From Anaerolineales bacterium (GTDB taxonomy: Bacteria > Chloroflexota > Anaerolineae > Anaerolineales > Villigracilaceae), in contig JACZJC010000078.1 in assembly GCA_014860745.1 (NCBI GenBank), positions 62,001 to 126,000 of the forward strand: DNA of 64,000 nucleotides. Reading direction: 5' to 3'. The translations under genes and the position numbers were made by a program. Positions 19,209 to 27,720 of this stretch are shown here, piece after piece (position 1 is the first letter of the stretch; each line of letters opens with the position of its first letter). The notes below the pieces were generated by a model. That model was not told where the DNA came from. It searched no databases and worked only from the letters and a program-made list of their open reading frames with translations.

Positions 19209-20022
19209 ATCATCCGATAACCTCCCAAAAGCACCGTTGGGTTTAACCCTCGCCGCCCTCGGCACCCTGCTTTTCCTCCACGTCCCCATGTGGATCATCT
19301 TTCTCTACACATTGACGCCCGATGAAACCACCTATACCTTCCCTTTGCCGGGTTTCACCACAAAATGGTTCGGCGTGGCTTTGCAGCGGGCGGACCTCTG
19401 GCGCTCTCTCACCCTGTCCATGCAGGTCGCCGCGATTGCAACCCTTGCCGCGTTGATTCTCGGAACGCTTGCCGCCGCAGCCGTCTATCGTAGTAATTTC
19501 TTTGGCCGCGAATCCATCTCTTTTCTTCTGGTGTTGCCGATTGCCTTGCCTGGTATCGTTACCGGCATCGCCTTGCGCACTGCCATCGGCGGTTTGGACA
19601 TCCCCTTCTCGTTTTGGACGATCGTCATCGGCCACGCAACATTTTGCGTCGTTGTAGTTTATAACAACGTGCTCGCGCGTTTCCGCCGCACCAGCGGAAC
19701 GATGATCGAAGCATCGATGGACCTGGGCGCGAATTCTTTTCAAACTTTCCGTTATGTTGTCCTGCCCAATATCGCAACTGCTCTGCTTGCAGGCGGCATG
19801 CTGGCCTTCGCGCTTTCCTTCGATGAAGTCATCGTCACCACATTTACTGCCGGCCAGCAGACCACGCTCCCCATTTGGATCTTCGGCCAGCTTTCCCGTC
19901 CGCGTGACCGCCCGGTGACGAACGTAGTCGCCACCATTGTCATCCTCATCACCTTCCTGCCGATTTTTTTCGCGCAGAAGATTTCCGCGGAGGCATCGGA
20001 TACAGAAGGCGAGACGAAGTAA
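19198..20022 (+). CDS. potC: Polyamine-type ABC transporter permease (PotC-like)
   Basis: A 274-residue permease with six membrane segments. Its EAA loop reads [31 protein letters not shown] near residue 165, and [16 protein letters not shown] follows as in PotC/YdcV. It begins inside the end of the preceding permease gene. A hairpin terminator follows 36 bases after the stop, closing the four-gene operon. Confidence 0.92.
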   Translation: MPSKSSDNLPKAPLGLTLAALGTLLFLHVPMWIIFLYTLTPDETTYTFPLPGFTTKWFGVALQRADLWRSLTLSMQVAAIATLAALILGTLAAAAVYRSNFFGRESISFLLVLPIALPGIVTGIALRTAIGGLDIPFSFWTIVIGHATFCVVVVYNNVLARFRRTSGTMIEASMDLGANSFQTFRYVVLPNIATALLAGGMLAFALSFDEVIVTTFTAGQQTTLPIWIFGQLSRPRDRPVTNVVATIVILITFLPIFFAQKISAEASDTEGETK

Positions 20023-20057
20023 GATTCTCTTCCCGCCCTTAAATTAGACTCAAAATA

Positions 20058-20095
20058 GAAGGTGACGGTCGTTTTTTAAAATGACCGTCACCTTC
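20058..20095 (+). terminator. Terminator of the polyamine transporter operon
   Basis: GAAGGTGACGGTC (20058-20070) pairs perfectly with GACCGTCACCTTC (20083-20095) around an A/T-only loop; TTGT follows. A TATAAT hexamer directly after it (20099-20104) may be the -10 box for the SET-domain gene, but no convincing -35 box is seen. The remaining 170 bases to 20276 show no gene. Confidence 0.7.
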
Positions 20096-20276
20096 TTGTA
20101 TAATAGCTCTTCGTGCTACATCCTTTCGCCTCCTTTCGGACCTCGGGATTGATTCAACTCGAAAGACCTGCGTCCCGGCTTTGGAATTATCAGCCAGTAA
20201 ATAATCGTTCGAAGCAAATCCCAGCCAGCCCGAAGGGAGAGGCGTTATCCTTTTTCCAATACATCGAGGAATCTTC

Positions 20277-20771
20277 ATGTTTTCCTATCTCAATCCGAAA
20301 TGCGAAGCGCGCGATCATCCCGGGGGCGGATGCGGCGTTTTCGCCCTTGAAAAAATTATAAAAAATGAGCTTGTATCAATGTGGGGCGGAAAGATCGTTC
20401 AAAAAGAAAAGCTGGACGCGGCCATGCCGCGTTTCACCCAGCGCGTTTTGCAAGTGGACGAGGATCTTTTTTTGGTCACCGCGGAGGAGAAGGAACCGAA
20501 CGATTGTTTCAATCATTCCTGCGAACCAAATTTGGGTTTCTTTGGGCAGATTGGCCTGGCCGCCATGCGGGATGTGGAGGCTGGCGAGGAGTTGACCTTC
20601 GATTATGCAATGTCAGACGGTGAGCCCTACGATGAATTTGAATGTGCTTGCGGCTCGAGGAATTGCCGCGGTAAAGTGACTGGCAGGGATTGGCAGCTGC
20701 CCGAGTTGTGGAAAAAATATGAGGGTTATTTTTCGCCATATCTGGCAAGAAGGATTAAAACCCTTCGATGA
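20277..20771 (+). CDS. SET domain protein (putative protein lysine methyltransferase)
   Basis: A 164-residue protein that is almost entirely a SET domain with a post-SET zinc motif. It shows GCGVFALEKIIKNELV near residue 18, the SAM/catalytic NHSCEPN near residue 85, GEELTFDYAMSD near 108, and CACGSRNC near 128, whose cysteines would bind zinc with the Cys of NHSC. These enzymes transfer methyl groups from SAM to lysine side chains. The target in this bacterium is unknown. GAGGA precedes the ATG. The stop overlaps the start of the GT-C gene downstream (ATGA), which implies coupling. Confidence 0.88.
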   Translation: MFSYLNPKCEARDHPGGGCGVFALEKIIKNELVSMWGGKIVQKEKLDAAMPRFTQRVLQVDEDLFLVTAEEKEPNDCFNHSCEPNLGFFGQIGLAAMRDVEAGEELTFDYAMSDGEPYDEFECACGSRNCRGKVTGRDWQLPELWKKYEGYFSPYLARRIKTLR

Positions 20772-22204
20772 AAAATTCATTTCCTCTGCGCATTTACCTG
20801 GTCGCGCTGGTCCTGCGGGTGATTCCCATCCTGCTTACCCGCGGACTCGGCATCGGCCTCGACGATATGTTCCAATATGACATGCTTGCCCGCAGCCTGG
20901 CCTCGGGAAATGGCTTTCGCTGGTACGCGCAGATGGATTTGAAATTACTCGAACCCTATGTAGACTTTGACCTCTCCACCGCCACCGGCTACGATCCAAA
21001 GTATGGCGTTTATACTTCTTTCCGCGCGCCGCTTTACCCGGCATTTTTAGCCGTCATCTACTTTTTCAGCGGGCTTGATTTTTCACGTTTCTTCGCCGTG
21101 AGGCTCGTGCAGGCGATACTATTGGGTGCGCCGCTTGCGCCGCTGACCTATCTCGTTTCCCGCCACTTAATTCCTGCCTCTGAAAAAACCGCTAAAATTT
21201 CTGCCTGGCTCGTAGCCGCATATCCCATGCTTTTGGTTTATCCGCTCGGGCTGGGCACGGAAAATCCCTTTTTCGTTTTACTTCTTTCCTCTTTCCTCTT
21301 TCTTCTCAAATCTATTGAACGCCCCGCGAATATCAATTTTCTCCTTTCTGGCTGCTTGCTTGGTCTTACTGCCCTCACACGCTCCGTGATTCTTCCCTTT
21401 GCGGGGCTGGCTATTTTGTACCTCTTTTATTCGCATCGTAAAAAAGCATTGCTCACTTTGCTTTCCTTTGTGTTGGTCGTCGCTCCGTGGGTGATTCGCA
21501 ATTCGCTTTTGCACCATAAACTCACGGGCATCGAAACCTCGATGGGATATAACCTATACCTCGGTTACCATCCGCAGGGGACGGGGACGTTTCTCTTCGG
21601 CCCTTCGCTGGATTTGCTAACCATCATGGACGATGCTGAACGAGATAAGACCGGCGCGCAGCAGGCATTCGCGTTCATCAAGGCTCAGCCCGAACGATTT
21701 ATTCCGCTGGTGGTGAATCGACTTGGCTATTTCTTTGGGCTGGAGAAGCGTGTGCTGATGTATTTTTATTCCAATAATATTTTCGGTTTTATTCCCAAAC
21801 CAGTCTTGTTGACCGTGGCCGCAATTCTGCTGTTGCCGTTTATCTTCGTATCCACCTCTGCTGTATTTGGACTCTCTCTCTTGGAGCGGGGGCAATCTAC
21901 GTTCCTCGTTATCTTATTGCTCGTTGCATACCTTCTGCCCCATGTTTTCATCCTTTCCGAGGATCGATTCCACCTTGCATTGATCCCATATTTTGCCATC
22001 CTTGCCGCGAAATTCTGGGCGGCCGGTTTCCAGGGTCTATCCGCCCGTTGGCATGGATCTGGGTTCGGAAAGTTGGCGGTGACTTTTGCGATTCTTGGCT
22101 GTTTCCTGCTTCTCGCCAACTGGGGCTTTGAACTCACGCGCGATGCGGATAAAATCGTCCTATTGCTTGGGCCGGATGGTAATGAAGCTCATTTCCCATA
22201 TTAA
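20768..22204 (+). CDS. GT-C type membrane glycosyltransferase-like protein
   Basis: A 478-residue polytopic protein with around ten hydrophobic segments and a short cytoplasmic tail. The first loop contains GIGLDDMFQYDMLARSLASG, where the Asp pair occupies the GT-C catalytic position, and YTSFRAPLYPAFLAVIY follows as in PMT-2/ArnT-like proteins. LTRSVILPF and HHKLTGIETSMGYNLYLGYHP continue the family pattern. It is coupled by an ATGA overlap to the SET-domain gene. Substrate unknown. Confidence 0.75.
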   Translation: MKNSFPLRIYLVALVLRVIPILLTRGLGIGLDDMFQYDMLARSLASGNGFRWYAQMDLKLLEPYVDFDLSTATGYDPKYGVYTSFRAPLYPAFLAVIYFFSGLDFSRFFAVRLVQAILLGAPLAPLTYLVSRHLIPASEKTAKISAWLVAAYPMLLVYPLGLGTENPFFVLLLSSFLFLLKSIERPANINFLLSGCLLGLTALTRSVILPFAGLAILYLFYSHRKKALLTLLSFVLVVAPWVIRNSLLHHKLTGIETSMGYNLYLGYHPQGTGTFLFGPSLDLLTIMDDAERDKTGAQQAFAFIKAQPERFIPLVVNRLGYFFGLEKRVLMYFYSNNIFGFIPKPVLLTVAAILLLPFIFVSTSAVFGLSLLERGQSTFLVILLLVAYLLPHVFILSEDRFHLALIPYFAILAAKFWAAGFQGLSARWHGSGFGKLAVTFAILGCFLLLANWGFELTRDADKIVLLLGPDGNEAHFPY

Positions 22205-22266
22205 TCTTGTGCAGTCCTGCGGGTATGTTGAACCAAAAAACCATAAATTGAGTTATCGAGAGAATT

Positions 22267-22881
22267 ATGAAATATTTACTCGGCGAAAAAATTAAGTTTG
22301 ACTGGAAGGTCGTGACGGTCACCATCGTCAGCACATTGTTGTTGATGGTGGATCATTATCATAAACTCACTGGGTTTAAATATTGGGACCGCGTGATTCT
22401 GTACCTGCTTATTCCACTCGCGGTCATCCTGGTTTTCTTTCGGGAGAATCCGCGCGAATATGGGTTTACCTTCGGCGATTGGAAGCTGGGCCTGACCTAC
22501 ACCGCGCTTGGGATTTTATTCATGGCGCCGGTCATCTATTTTCTTGGGAGCGGCAACCCGTCCATGAAGGCCTATTACGAGCGATTTTTGCCCGGCCTGC
22601 CCTGGACAACCTTCCTCGATTTGATCGGCTGGGAATTCATTTTTCGCGGCTGGATATTATTTGCCTATGTGCGTAAATTTGGGCCTGAGGCTCTCTGGCT
22701 GCAAGCCGTCCCCTTTGCGGTCGCGCATATTTCCAAGCCCGAGATCGAAACCCTGTCCACCATTTTTGGCGGGTTTGCCTTCGGCTGGGTGGCGTATCGA
22801 ACAAAATCATTTCTCTGGCCGTTTTTGATTCATTGGTTCATTGCCACGTTCATCATCCTTGTGGCGGCGGGAGCGGTGTAA
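22267..22881 (+). CDS. CPBP-family intramembrane protease-like protein
   Basis: A 204-residue membrane protein with about six hydrophobic segments. It carries the three CPBP/Abi motifs in order: WEFIFRG (the ExxxR box, with Trp in place of the first of the usual two Glu), FAVAH, and HWFIA near the C-terminus. Family members are Rce1-related intramembrane metalloproteases; the altered first motif leaves activity open. It starts 62 bases after the GT-C gene and 3 bases before the acetyltransferase gene. Confidence 0.75.
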   Translation: MKYLLGEKIKFDWKVVTVTIVSTLLLMVDHYHKLTGFKYWDRVILYLLIPLAVILVFFRENPREYGFTFGDWKLGLTYTALGILFMAPVIYFLGSGNPSMKAYYERFLPGLPWTTFLDLIGWEFIFRGWILFAYVRKFGPEALWLQAVPFAVAHISKPEIETLSTIFGGFAFGWVAYRTKSFLWPFLIHWFIATFIILVAAGAV

Positions 22882-22884
22882 GCC

Positions 22885-23328
22885 ATGTTGAAGTATACGA
22901 TTCGCCCGGCGTTGGAATCAGAATCCGCTCAAATTAAAGAATTGATCAATTTAGCCGGGATCAACCCCACAGGTCTGGATTGGAGGCGTTTTGTCGTCGC
23001 GCTGGATGACGAGGCGCGGGTCATCGGCTGCGGACAGTTGAAGCCTCACGGGAAGGATATCCTCGAACTCGCATCGATAGCGACCCGGCCTGAATTTCAA
23101 AAGCAGGGGATTGCAAGCGCGATCATCGAGGAATTACTGCGCGGAAGCCCGCGGCCTTTATACTTGATGTGTATTTCCCACAACGGACCCCTCTATGAAA
23201 AATTTGGTTTCCGCCCCGTCGATTCACCGCAAATGCCGCGTTATTTCCAACGCATGAAAAAACTTTTTGATATGGCCGATGTGTTCCGCCGGACGGGCGA
23301 GGAATTGCTCGTGATGAAGTTGGAGTAG
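22885..23328 (+). CDS. GNAT family N-acetyltransferase
   Basis: A 147-residue acetyltransferase. The acetyl-CoA loop is seen in ELASIATRPEFQKQGIASAIIEELL, with QKQGIA as the Q/RxxGxG/A motif, followed by NGPLYEKFGFRPV, the usual fourth motif. Substrate is unknown. It lies between the CPBP protein and the ComEA-like gene with short gaps (3 and 10 bases), so it is part of the same plus-strand run. Confidence 0.88.
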   Translation: MLKYTIRPALESESAQIKELINLAGINPTGLDWRRFVVALDDEARVIGCGQLKPHGKDILELASIATRPEFQKQGIASAIIEELLRGSPRPLYLMCISHNGPLYEKFGFRPVDSPQMPRYFQRMKKLFDMADVFRRTGEELLVMKLE

Positions 23329-23338
23329 AATTGCACCA

Positions 23339-23923
23339 ATGAAAAATGCTTTGTATGTTCTGCTGGGCGTAATGGCGGGTTTTGTGCTGGCGGGTGTGCT
23401 ACTATTTGTTTCGCGCGCACCGGCGGGGAATCCGATCGTGCTGCAGCCCGCGCCGACCAAAGTCCCCGTGGCTGTGCATGTGATCGGCGCAGTGCCGCGC
23501 CCGGGCTTATATGAATTCGCGCAAGGCGCGCGCGTGCAGGATGCCATCGATGCGGCGGGCGGGTTGCTTGCCTCCGCGAATGTGGATGCGATCAACCTTG
23601 CGGCATTGCTGACCGACGGCGGCCAATTGGTGATTCCGTACAAGGATGGGGAAGCGCCGCTTGAATCGGCGGCGCAGCCCGAACTGCCGAGTTCAACCAC
23701 CCCGGAGGATACTTCCCCCAATGAGAACCAGGACTTGATCAACATCAATACAGCCGCGCTCGAAGAACTGGATTCTCTGCCGGGCGTTGGGCCGACCATT
23801 GCCCAGCGCATTATCGATTACCGCGACGAAAACGGGCCGTTCACAACCATCGATGAAATTTTGAATGTCCCCGGCATCGGGCCTTCCACGTTCGATGAAA
23901 TAAAAGACTTGATTACAGTTTAA
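23339..23923 (+). CDS. ComEA-like helix-hairpin-helix DNA-binding protein
   Basis: A 194-residue protein with an N-terminal membrane anchor (about residues 5-27), a Pro-rich spacer, a SLBB domain (VAVHVIGAVPRPGLYEF near residues 45-60, ending in LVIPYK), an acidic linker, and a C-terminal double helix-hairpin-helix domain (LININTAALEELDSLPGVG and LNVPGIGPSTFDEIKDL). This order matches ComEA, the membrane DNA receptor of natural transformation. No comEC gene is present in the window, so a competence role is by homology only. Confidence 0.85.
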   Translation: MKNALYVLLGVMAGFVLAGVLLFVSRAPAGNPIVLQPAPTKVPVAVHVIGAVPRPGLYEFAQGARVQDAIDAAGGLLASANVDAINLAALLTDGGQLVIPYKDGEAPLESAAQPELPSSTTPEDTSPNENQDLININTAALEELDSLPGVGPTIAQRIIDYRDENGPFTTIDEILNVPGIGPSTFDEIKDLITV

Positions 23924-23928
23924 CGGCC

Positions 23929-24480
23929 ATGCCTGTCTTCGACCACTTTGCCCTGATCGCCCCGATCTATGCCCGCGTTGCCTATTCCAAAACCGATGTG
24001 ATGCGCGAAGCTGCCTCCCTGCCTGTGCGCGGAAGATTGCTGGATGCGGGCGGCGGCACGGGCCGCGTTGCCTCCGCGATTCGCGGCCTGGTGGACGAAG
24101 TCATCGTCGCCGATGTCTCTTTTGGCATGTTGAAGGAAGCGCCTCTTTCCGCGCTCAAACCTGTGTGCGGCGGTTCTGAATCATTGCCCTTCGCGGACGG
24201 TTCCTTCGAGCGCGTCATCATGGTGGATGCGCTTCATCACGTCATTAACCATGCAGACACCGCCCGCGAAATGTTCCGCGTGCTCAAGCCCGGCGGCGTG
24301 CTCGTCATCGAGGAACCAGACATCCGCACCTTTGGCGTGAAGTTGATCGCCCTCGCCGAAAAACTCCTGCTGATGCGAAGTCACTTCCTCGCGCCGGATG
24401 AAATCGTAAAGTTGTTTATTAGTGGGGAGAAGAATATCAAAACGGAAGATGGAACTGCCTGGGTGATCGTGCGAAAATAA
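23929..24480 (+). CDS. Class I SAM-dependent methyltransferase
   Basis: A 183-residue methyltransferase of the methyltransferase type 11 group. Motif I is LLDAGGGTGRVASAI near residue 37, followed by an acidic second strand (VIVADVSFGML), ESLPFADGSFERVIMVDALHHV and REMFRVLKPGGVLVIEEPD. The acceptor, possibly a quinone or small metabolite, cannot be read from sequence. It starts 5 bases after comEA and is the last plus-strand gene before a terminator. Confidence 0.88.
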   Translation: MPVFDHFALIAPIYARVAYSKTDVMREAASLPVRGRLLDAGGGTGRVASAIRGLVDEVIVADVSFGMLKEAPLSALKPVCGGSESLPFADGSFERVIMVDALHHVINHADTAREMFRVLKPGGVLVIEEPDIRTFGVKLIALAEKLLLMRSHFLAPDEIVKLFISGEKNIKTEDGTAWVIVRK

Positions 24481-24484
24481 ACTG

Positions 24485-24520
24485 AAACTTCGGAGGTCTT
24501 GGAGACCTCCGAAGTTTTTT
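24485..24520. terminator. Bidirectional terminator between convergent genes
   Basis: AAACTTCGGAGGTC (24485-24498) pairs with GACCTCCGAAGTTT (24504-24517) around a 5-base loop, with T-run on the right and an A-rich left flank. It lies between the convergent methyltransferase and acyl-CoA dehydrogenase genes and can serve both. Confidence 0.85.
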
Positions 24521-24528
24521 AAGTTGGC

Positions 24529-25680
24529 TCACTCGCTTGCCAGCACATGCCTGGCGATCACCAATCGTTGAATTTCGCTCGTCCCTTCGCCGATGGTCAT
24601 CAAACGCGCATCGCGGTACATCCGTTCCACGTGGTACTCGCGGCTGTAGCCATACCCGCCGTGGATCTGAATGGCCTCGTAGCAAACCCGTTCCGCCATT
24701 TCGGTGGCGAACAGTTTTGCAATCGCCGCTTCCTTGTTGTACGGGCGTCCCTGGTCTTTGAGCCAGGCTGATTTGTAGATCATCGTCCGTGCCAGTTCGA
24801 TTTCCATTGCCATGTTGGATAATTTGAATTGGATCGCCTGGAACTCCGAAATCGCCTGCCCGAACGCCTTGCGTTCCCGTGCATAATTGACTGCCGCTTC
24901 CAATGCAGCTTGTGCCAGCCCAACGGAGATCGCACCGATGCTGATGCGTCCCGCATCCAGCGTTGAGAGGGTCTGCTGTAAGCCGCGTCCTTCCCCACCG
25001 ACCAAATTCCCCAGCGGCACGCGGACGTTGTCATAGGTGACTCCGTGAGCTGGTGAGCCGCGTAATCCCATCTTCTTTTCAGCAGGACCGATCGTCAGTC
25101 CCTTTGAATCTGTCGGTACAAGGATCATGCTCAGAGACTTCGAGCCGCCCCTTGGGTCGGTGCGGACGAGGGTGATGATGTACTCGGCAATCCCGGCATT
25201 CGTGCACCACATCTTCGAGCCATTGATCACCCATTCATCGCCCTGTTTTTCGGCTTTGGTGAGTACGCCGCCTTGAATGTCCGAGCCCGCGCCGGGTTCC
25301 GTCAATGCGAGCGCGCCGAGTTTATTTTTGCCCCTCGCCACAAGCGGAAGCCACTTTTGTTTCAGCTCTTCGCTTCCGTAAAGCGCAATCGGGGCTGTGC
25401 CAAGTCCATTGTGCGCGGTGAAGGCCAGCGCGGTGGAACCGCAGCCCCAGCCCAGTTCCTCCATCGCGATTGCATTCGAGATCGAGTCCACATTGGAACC
25501 GCCATACGCTTCGGGGATGCTCATGCCGAGCAGGCCGATGGGTCCGCCTTTACGGACTGAATCCCAATTAAACTCCTCCTTTTCGTCCACCTCGCGGGCT
25601 TTTGGTCTTAATTCCTTTATCACAAAATCGTGCACGATCTTCTTCCATGTTTTTTGTTCATCGTTCAGATCGAAGTCCAT
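24529..25680 (-). CDS. Acyl-CoA dehydrogenase
   Basis: A 383-residue acyl-CoA dehydrogenase. Key stretches are PEAYGGSNVDSISNAIAMEE near residue 60, ALTEPGAGSDIQG near 125, WVINGSKMWCTNAG near 150, and the C-terminal YEAIQIHGGYGYSREYHVERMYRDARLMTIGEG region with the catalytic-type EGTSEIQR. It oxidises acyl-CoA esters using FAD. AGGAG lies 6 bases before the ATG. It is a diverged paralogue of the dehydrogenase at 14466-15635, so the two probably prefer different acyl chains. Confidence 0.93.
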   Translation of the reverse strand: MDFDLNDEQKTWKKIVHDFVIKELRPKAREVDEKEEFNWDSVRKGGPIGLLGMSIPEAYGGSNVDSISNAIAMEELGWGCGSTALAFTAHNGLGTAPIALYGSEELKQKWLPLVARGKNKLGALALTEPGAGSDIQGGVLTKAEKQGDEWVINGSKMWCTNAGIAEYIITLVRTDPRGGSKSLSMILVPTDSKGLTIGPAEKKMGLRGSPAHGVTYDNVRVPLGNLVGGEGRGLQQTLSTLDAGRISIGAISVGLAQAALEAAVNYARERKAFGQAISEFQAIQFKLSNMAMEIELARTMIYKSAWLKDQGRPYNKEAAIAKLFATEMAERVCYEAIQIHGGYGYSREYHVERMYRDARLMTIGEGTSEIQRLVIARHVLASE

Positions 25681-25799
25681 TTTTAGCTCCTGCTGTGGAT
25701 TAAATTGTGATTACTTTGGCGGCTTTCATTTGCGCTTCCATGATATCGGGCATTCCACCGAAAATGTCCGCCTTTGCCTTTTCCAAAAACCTTTTATCA

Positions 25800-26033
25800 T
25801 TATTTCCCCGCCTTGAATTCTTCGAGCATCTTTTTTGCCTTTTTGATTTTTTCCTTTGGCACAAAAACCTGCACCCGGCCAAGGCCGTCCAATGTGACAG
25901 GGTAGACGTTGTGCCCCACCGCTTCTTGAAACAGTTCCACGTCGATGCCGTTGGCTTCAAGATAACTTTCGAGAAGATCGGCTTCCATTCTACTGTGTAA
26001 CTCGGTCAACAGTTCGTACTTCATATCGTTCAT
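25800..26033 (-). CDS. DUF2007-like small protein
   Basis: A 77-residue cytoplasmic protein starting MNDMKYELL. It has the DUF2007 (putative signal transducing protein) pattern: an N-terminal strand, a helix SRMEADLLESYLEANGIDVELF, and a strand RVQVFVPKEKIKKAKKMLEEF. The start is chosen because ATGA overlaps the stop of the YwiC-like gene; an ATG three codons later is possible. Function is unknown. The 120 bases after it, before the dehydrogenase, contain a possible tiny frame discussed in the findings. Confidence 0.75.
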   Translation of the reverse strand: MNDMKYELLTELHSRMEADLLESYLEANGIDVELFQEAVGHNVYPVTLDGLGRVQVFVPKEKIKKAKKMLEEFKAGK

Positions 26034-26872
26034 GGGGTTCTCCAAAAGATGATGAACAAAATGGTCCATAAGGTGCTCACGATCAACTGGCGGATGCCAA
26101 TTCGAGTGGGCTTCCAACCAACCGCAGGCCGGTTGATCCCCCAGATCGTTTCCAGCCATTGCAAGAGAAATGGGATGAATGTAAATTGCGGAACCAGATT
26201 GGACAGCCCCAACCCGATGGACAAGACCAAATTAAAAGTGGTGTACGCGAAGGCGCGGAATCCCATCCGCCGCCAACCGCCTCGACTCAAAGCCGATGCT
26301 TGATCCTGTTCCAATTCGCGTTGACCCAGCCTGAGATAGGCATACACAATGCTTGCCGCAGATTGCAGCCAGGTAAATACCCACAACCACCAGCCAAAGG
26401 CATCATACCCGCGGATTCCGATCCAATACGCGGCTGGCGCTGTCAGCGAAAGTACACCCGTGGCGATCACTTCCACGCCGGCCTGGCGTCTCTCCGCCCG
26501 GCGGCTGACCAGCCACAAATGCCATACAAATACGGGTATGCCGGGCACGGCCAGGAATAAAATATAACCAAAACCTTCGAGGATCAGTCCGAGCAAGGCC
26601 AGGGCTGCGATACTGCCGTAGACCAGCACCCAGAACCGGGCGGCGCCCAGATCCGTTTTTGGGCGTCTGCCGGAGTAAGCTTTGACGGCAATGGTCATCG
26701 GTTGCCGAATCATGAATGCCGACATCGCTGCAATGAAAAGATTGAAGGTTGCGTAGGTGAAATCTCCCCCCGCGAAGATGCCGACGAGCAACGGACTGAG
26801 GATGAATACCCAGGAACCATGATCCTGCGGGAGGGCAACCTGTTTTTTGAAATATTGTTTCATTGGGTGCAA
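26030..26872 (-). CDS. YwiC-like membrane protein
   Basis: A 280-residue membrane protein with about seven to eight hydrophobic segments. The N-terminal LPQDHGSWVFILSPLLVGI matches the YwiC-like PxxHGxW signature, and MIRQPMTIAVKAY and the Arg-rich loop SRRAERRQ fit the family. Function of YwiC-like proteins is not established; they resemble prenyltransferase-like membrane folds. It is divergently oriented from the cyclophilin gene, and its stop overlaps the DUF2007-like start by ATGA. Confidence 0.8.
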   Translation of the reverse strand: MHPMKQYFKKQVALPQDHGSWVFILSPLLVGIFAGGDFTYATFNLFIAAMSAFMIRQPMTIAVKAYSGRRPKTDLGAARFWVLVYGSIAALALLGLILEGFGYILFLAVPGIPVFVWHLWLVSRRAERRQAGVEVIATGVLSLTAPAAYWIGIRGYDAFGWWLWVFTWLQSAASIVYAYLRLGQRELEQDQASALSRGGWRRMGFRAFAYTTFNLVLSIGLGLSNLVPQFTFIPFLLQWLETIWGINRPAVGWKPTRIGIRQLIVSTLWTILFIIFWRTP

Positions 26873-26903
26873 GCATACAAGAAAAACATTGCACGCGCAA
26901 GGT

Positions 26904-26912
26904 TGATATAAT
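26904..26912 (+). promoter_or_regulatory. Extended -10 promoter of the membrane-anchored cyclophilin gene
   Basis: TGATATAAT forms a TGnTATAAT extended -10 element about 31 bases upstream of the ATG; an AAGGAGAGA ribosome binding site follows. No clear -35 box, as usual with extended -10 promoters. Confidence 0.5.
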
Positions 26913-26942
26913 CAGTAAACTAATTTCAAGGAGAGATTTTGT

Positions 26943-27617
26943 ATGTCAGCCAGAAAAAAAGCAAAGAAAGCTCAAGCCAGGCAACCCGACAGGACGGTCC
27001 AATATATCGGGATGGCAATTGTGGTCCTCGTGGCCGCGTTTTTCCTTTGGCAGTATGTGCCCTGGGAATCGTTGGGTGCCAGTGATCAGGCGGCTTCGTC
27101 CAACGGACCCAAACAATACGATTCTGCTCCGCCGATGACCATCGACACAAGCAGGAAATATTTCGCAGCAGTTGAAATGGAAAAGGGCGGTGAATTTGTG
27201 ATCGAGCTGTATCCTGATAAAGCGCCAATCACGGTGAACAGTTTTGTCTTTCTCGCCCGCGAAGGATATTTCAACGGCGTTACCTTCCACCGTGTGTTGG
27301 AGGGTTTCATGGCGCAGGGTGGTGACCCGACGGGTACAGGCGGAGGCGGCCCCGGTTACCAATTTGTAAATGAGGACAGCGACCTTACCTTTGATAAACC
27401 CGGTGTGGTGGCCATGGCAAATGCGGGGCGTGACACGAACGGCAGCCAGTTCTTCATCACATTTGGCCCCGCGCCGGAATTGAATGGCGGCTATACCATC
27501 TTTGGGCAGGTAATCGAAGGTATGGACGTGGTCAATGGCATTACCCGCCGCGACCCCAACACAAACCCCGCTTTCATGGGGGATGTCATCAAGGCGATTA
27601 CCATTTCAGAAGAATAG
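26943..27617 (+). CDS. Membrane-anchored cyclophilin-type peptidyl-prolyl isomerase
   Basis: A 224-residue protein: a Lys-rich N-terminus (SARKKAKKAQARQ), one membrane anchor at about residues 20-38, a short linker, and a cyclophilin domain. The domain contains [27 protein letters not shown], with the catalytic Arg in FHRV, and [25 protein letters not shown]. The basic N-terminus suggests the domain faces outside, where it would assist folding of exported proteins. A cytoplasmic paralogue is encoded at 44895-45404. Confidence 0.92.
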   Translation: MSARKKAKKAQARQPDRTVQYIGMAIVVLVAAFFLWQYVPWESLGASDQAASSNGPKQYDSAPPMTIDTSRKYFAAVEMEKGGEFVIELYPDKAPITVNSFVFLAREGYFNGVTFHRVLEGFMAQGGDPTGTGGGGPGYQFVNEDSDLTFDKPGVVAMANAGRDTNGSQFFITFGPAPELNGGYTIFGQVIEGMDVVNGITRRDPNTNPAFMGDVIKAITISEE

Positions 27618-27627
27618 GATATGAATA

Positions 27628-27678
27628 AGACCCTAAAGGATTTCCCTCTTCGAGGACTTCGTGGAACCTTTAGGGTCT
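27628..27678. terminator. Long-loop hairpin between cyclophilin and small protein genes
   Basis: AGACCCTAAAGG (27628-27639) pairs with CCTTTAGGGTCT (27667-27678), a perfect 12-bp stem; the 27-base loop contains an inner short complement (CTTCGAGG / CTTCGTGG style). No T-run follows directly. It lies 11 bases after the cyclophilin stop, so it may terminate or protect that mRNA; it also resembles a dispersed palindromic element. Confidence 0.5.
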
Positions 27679-27720
27679 ATCGTTTGAATTTATTGTTTAC
27701 CCACCACTGGAGGCAGAATC

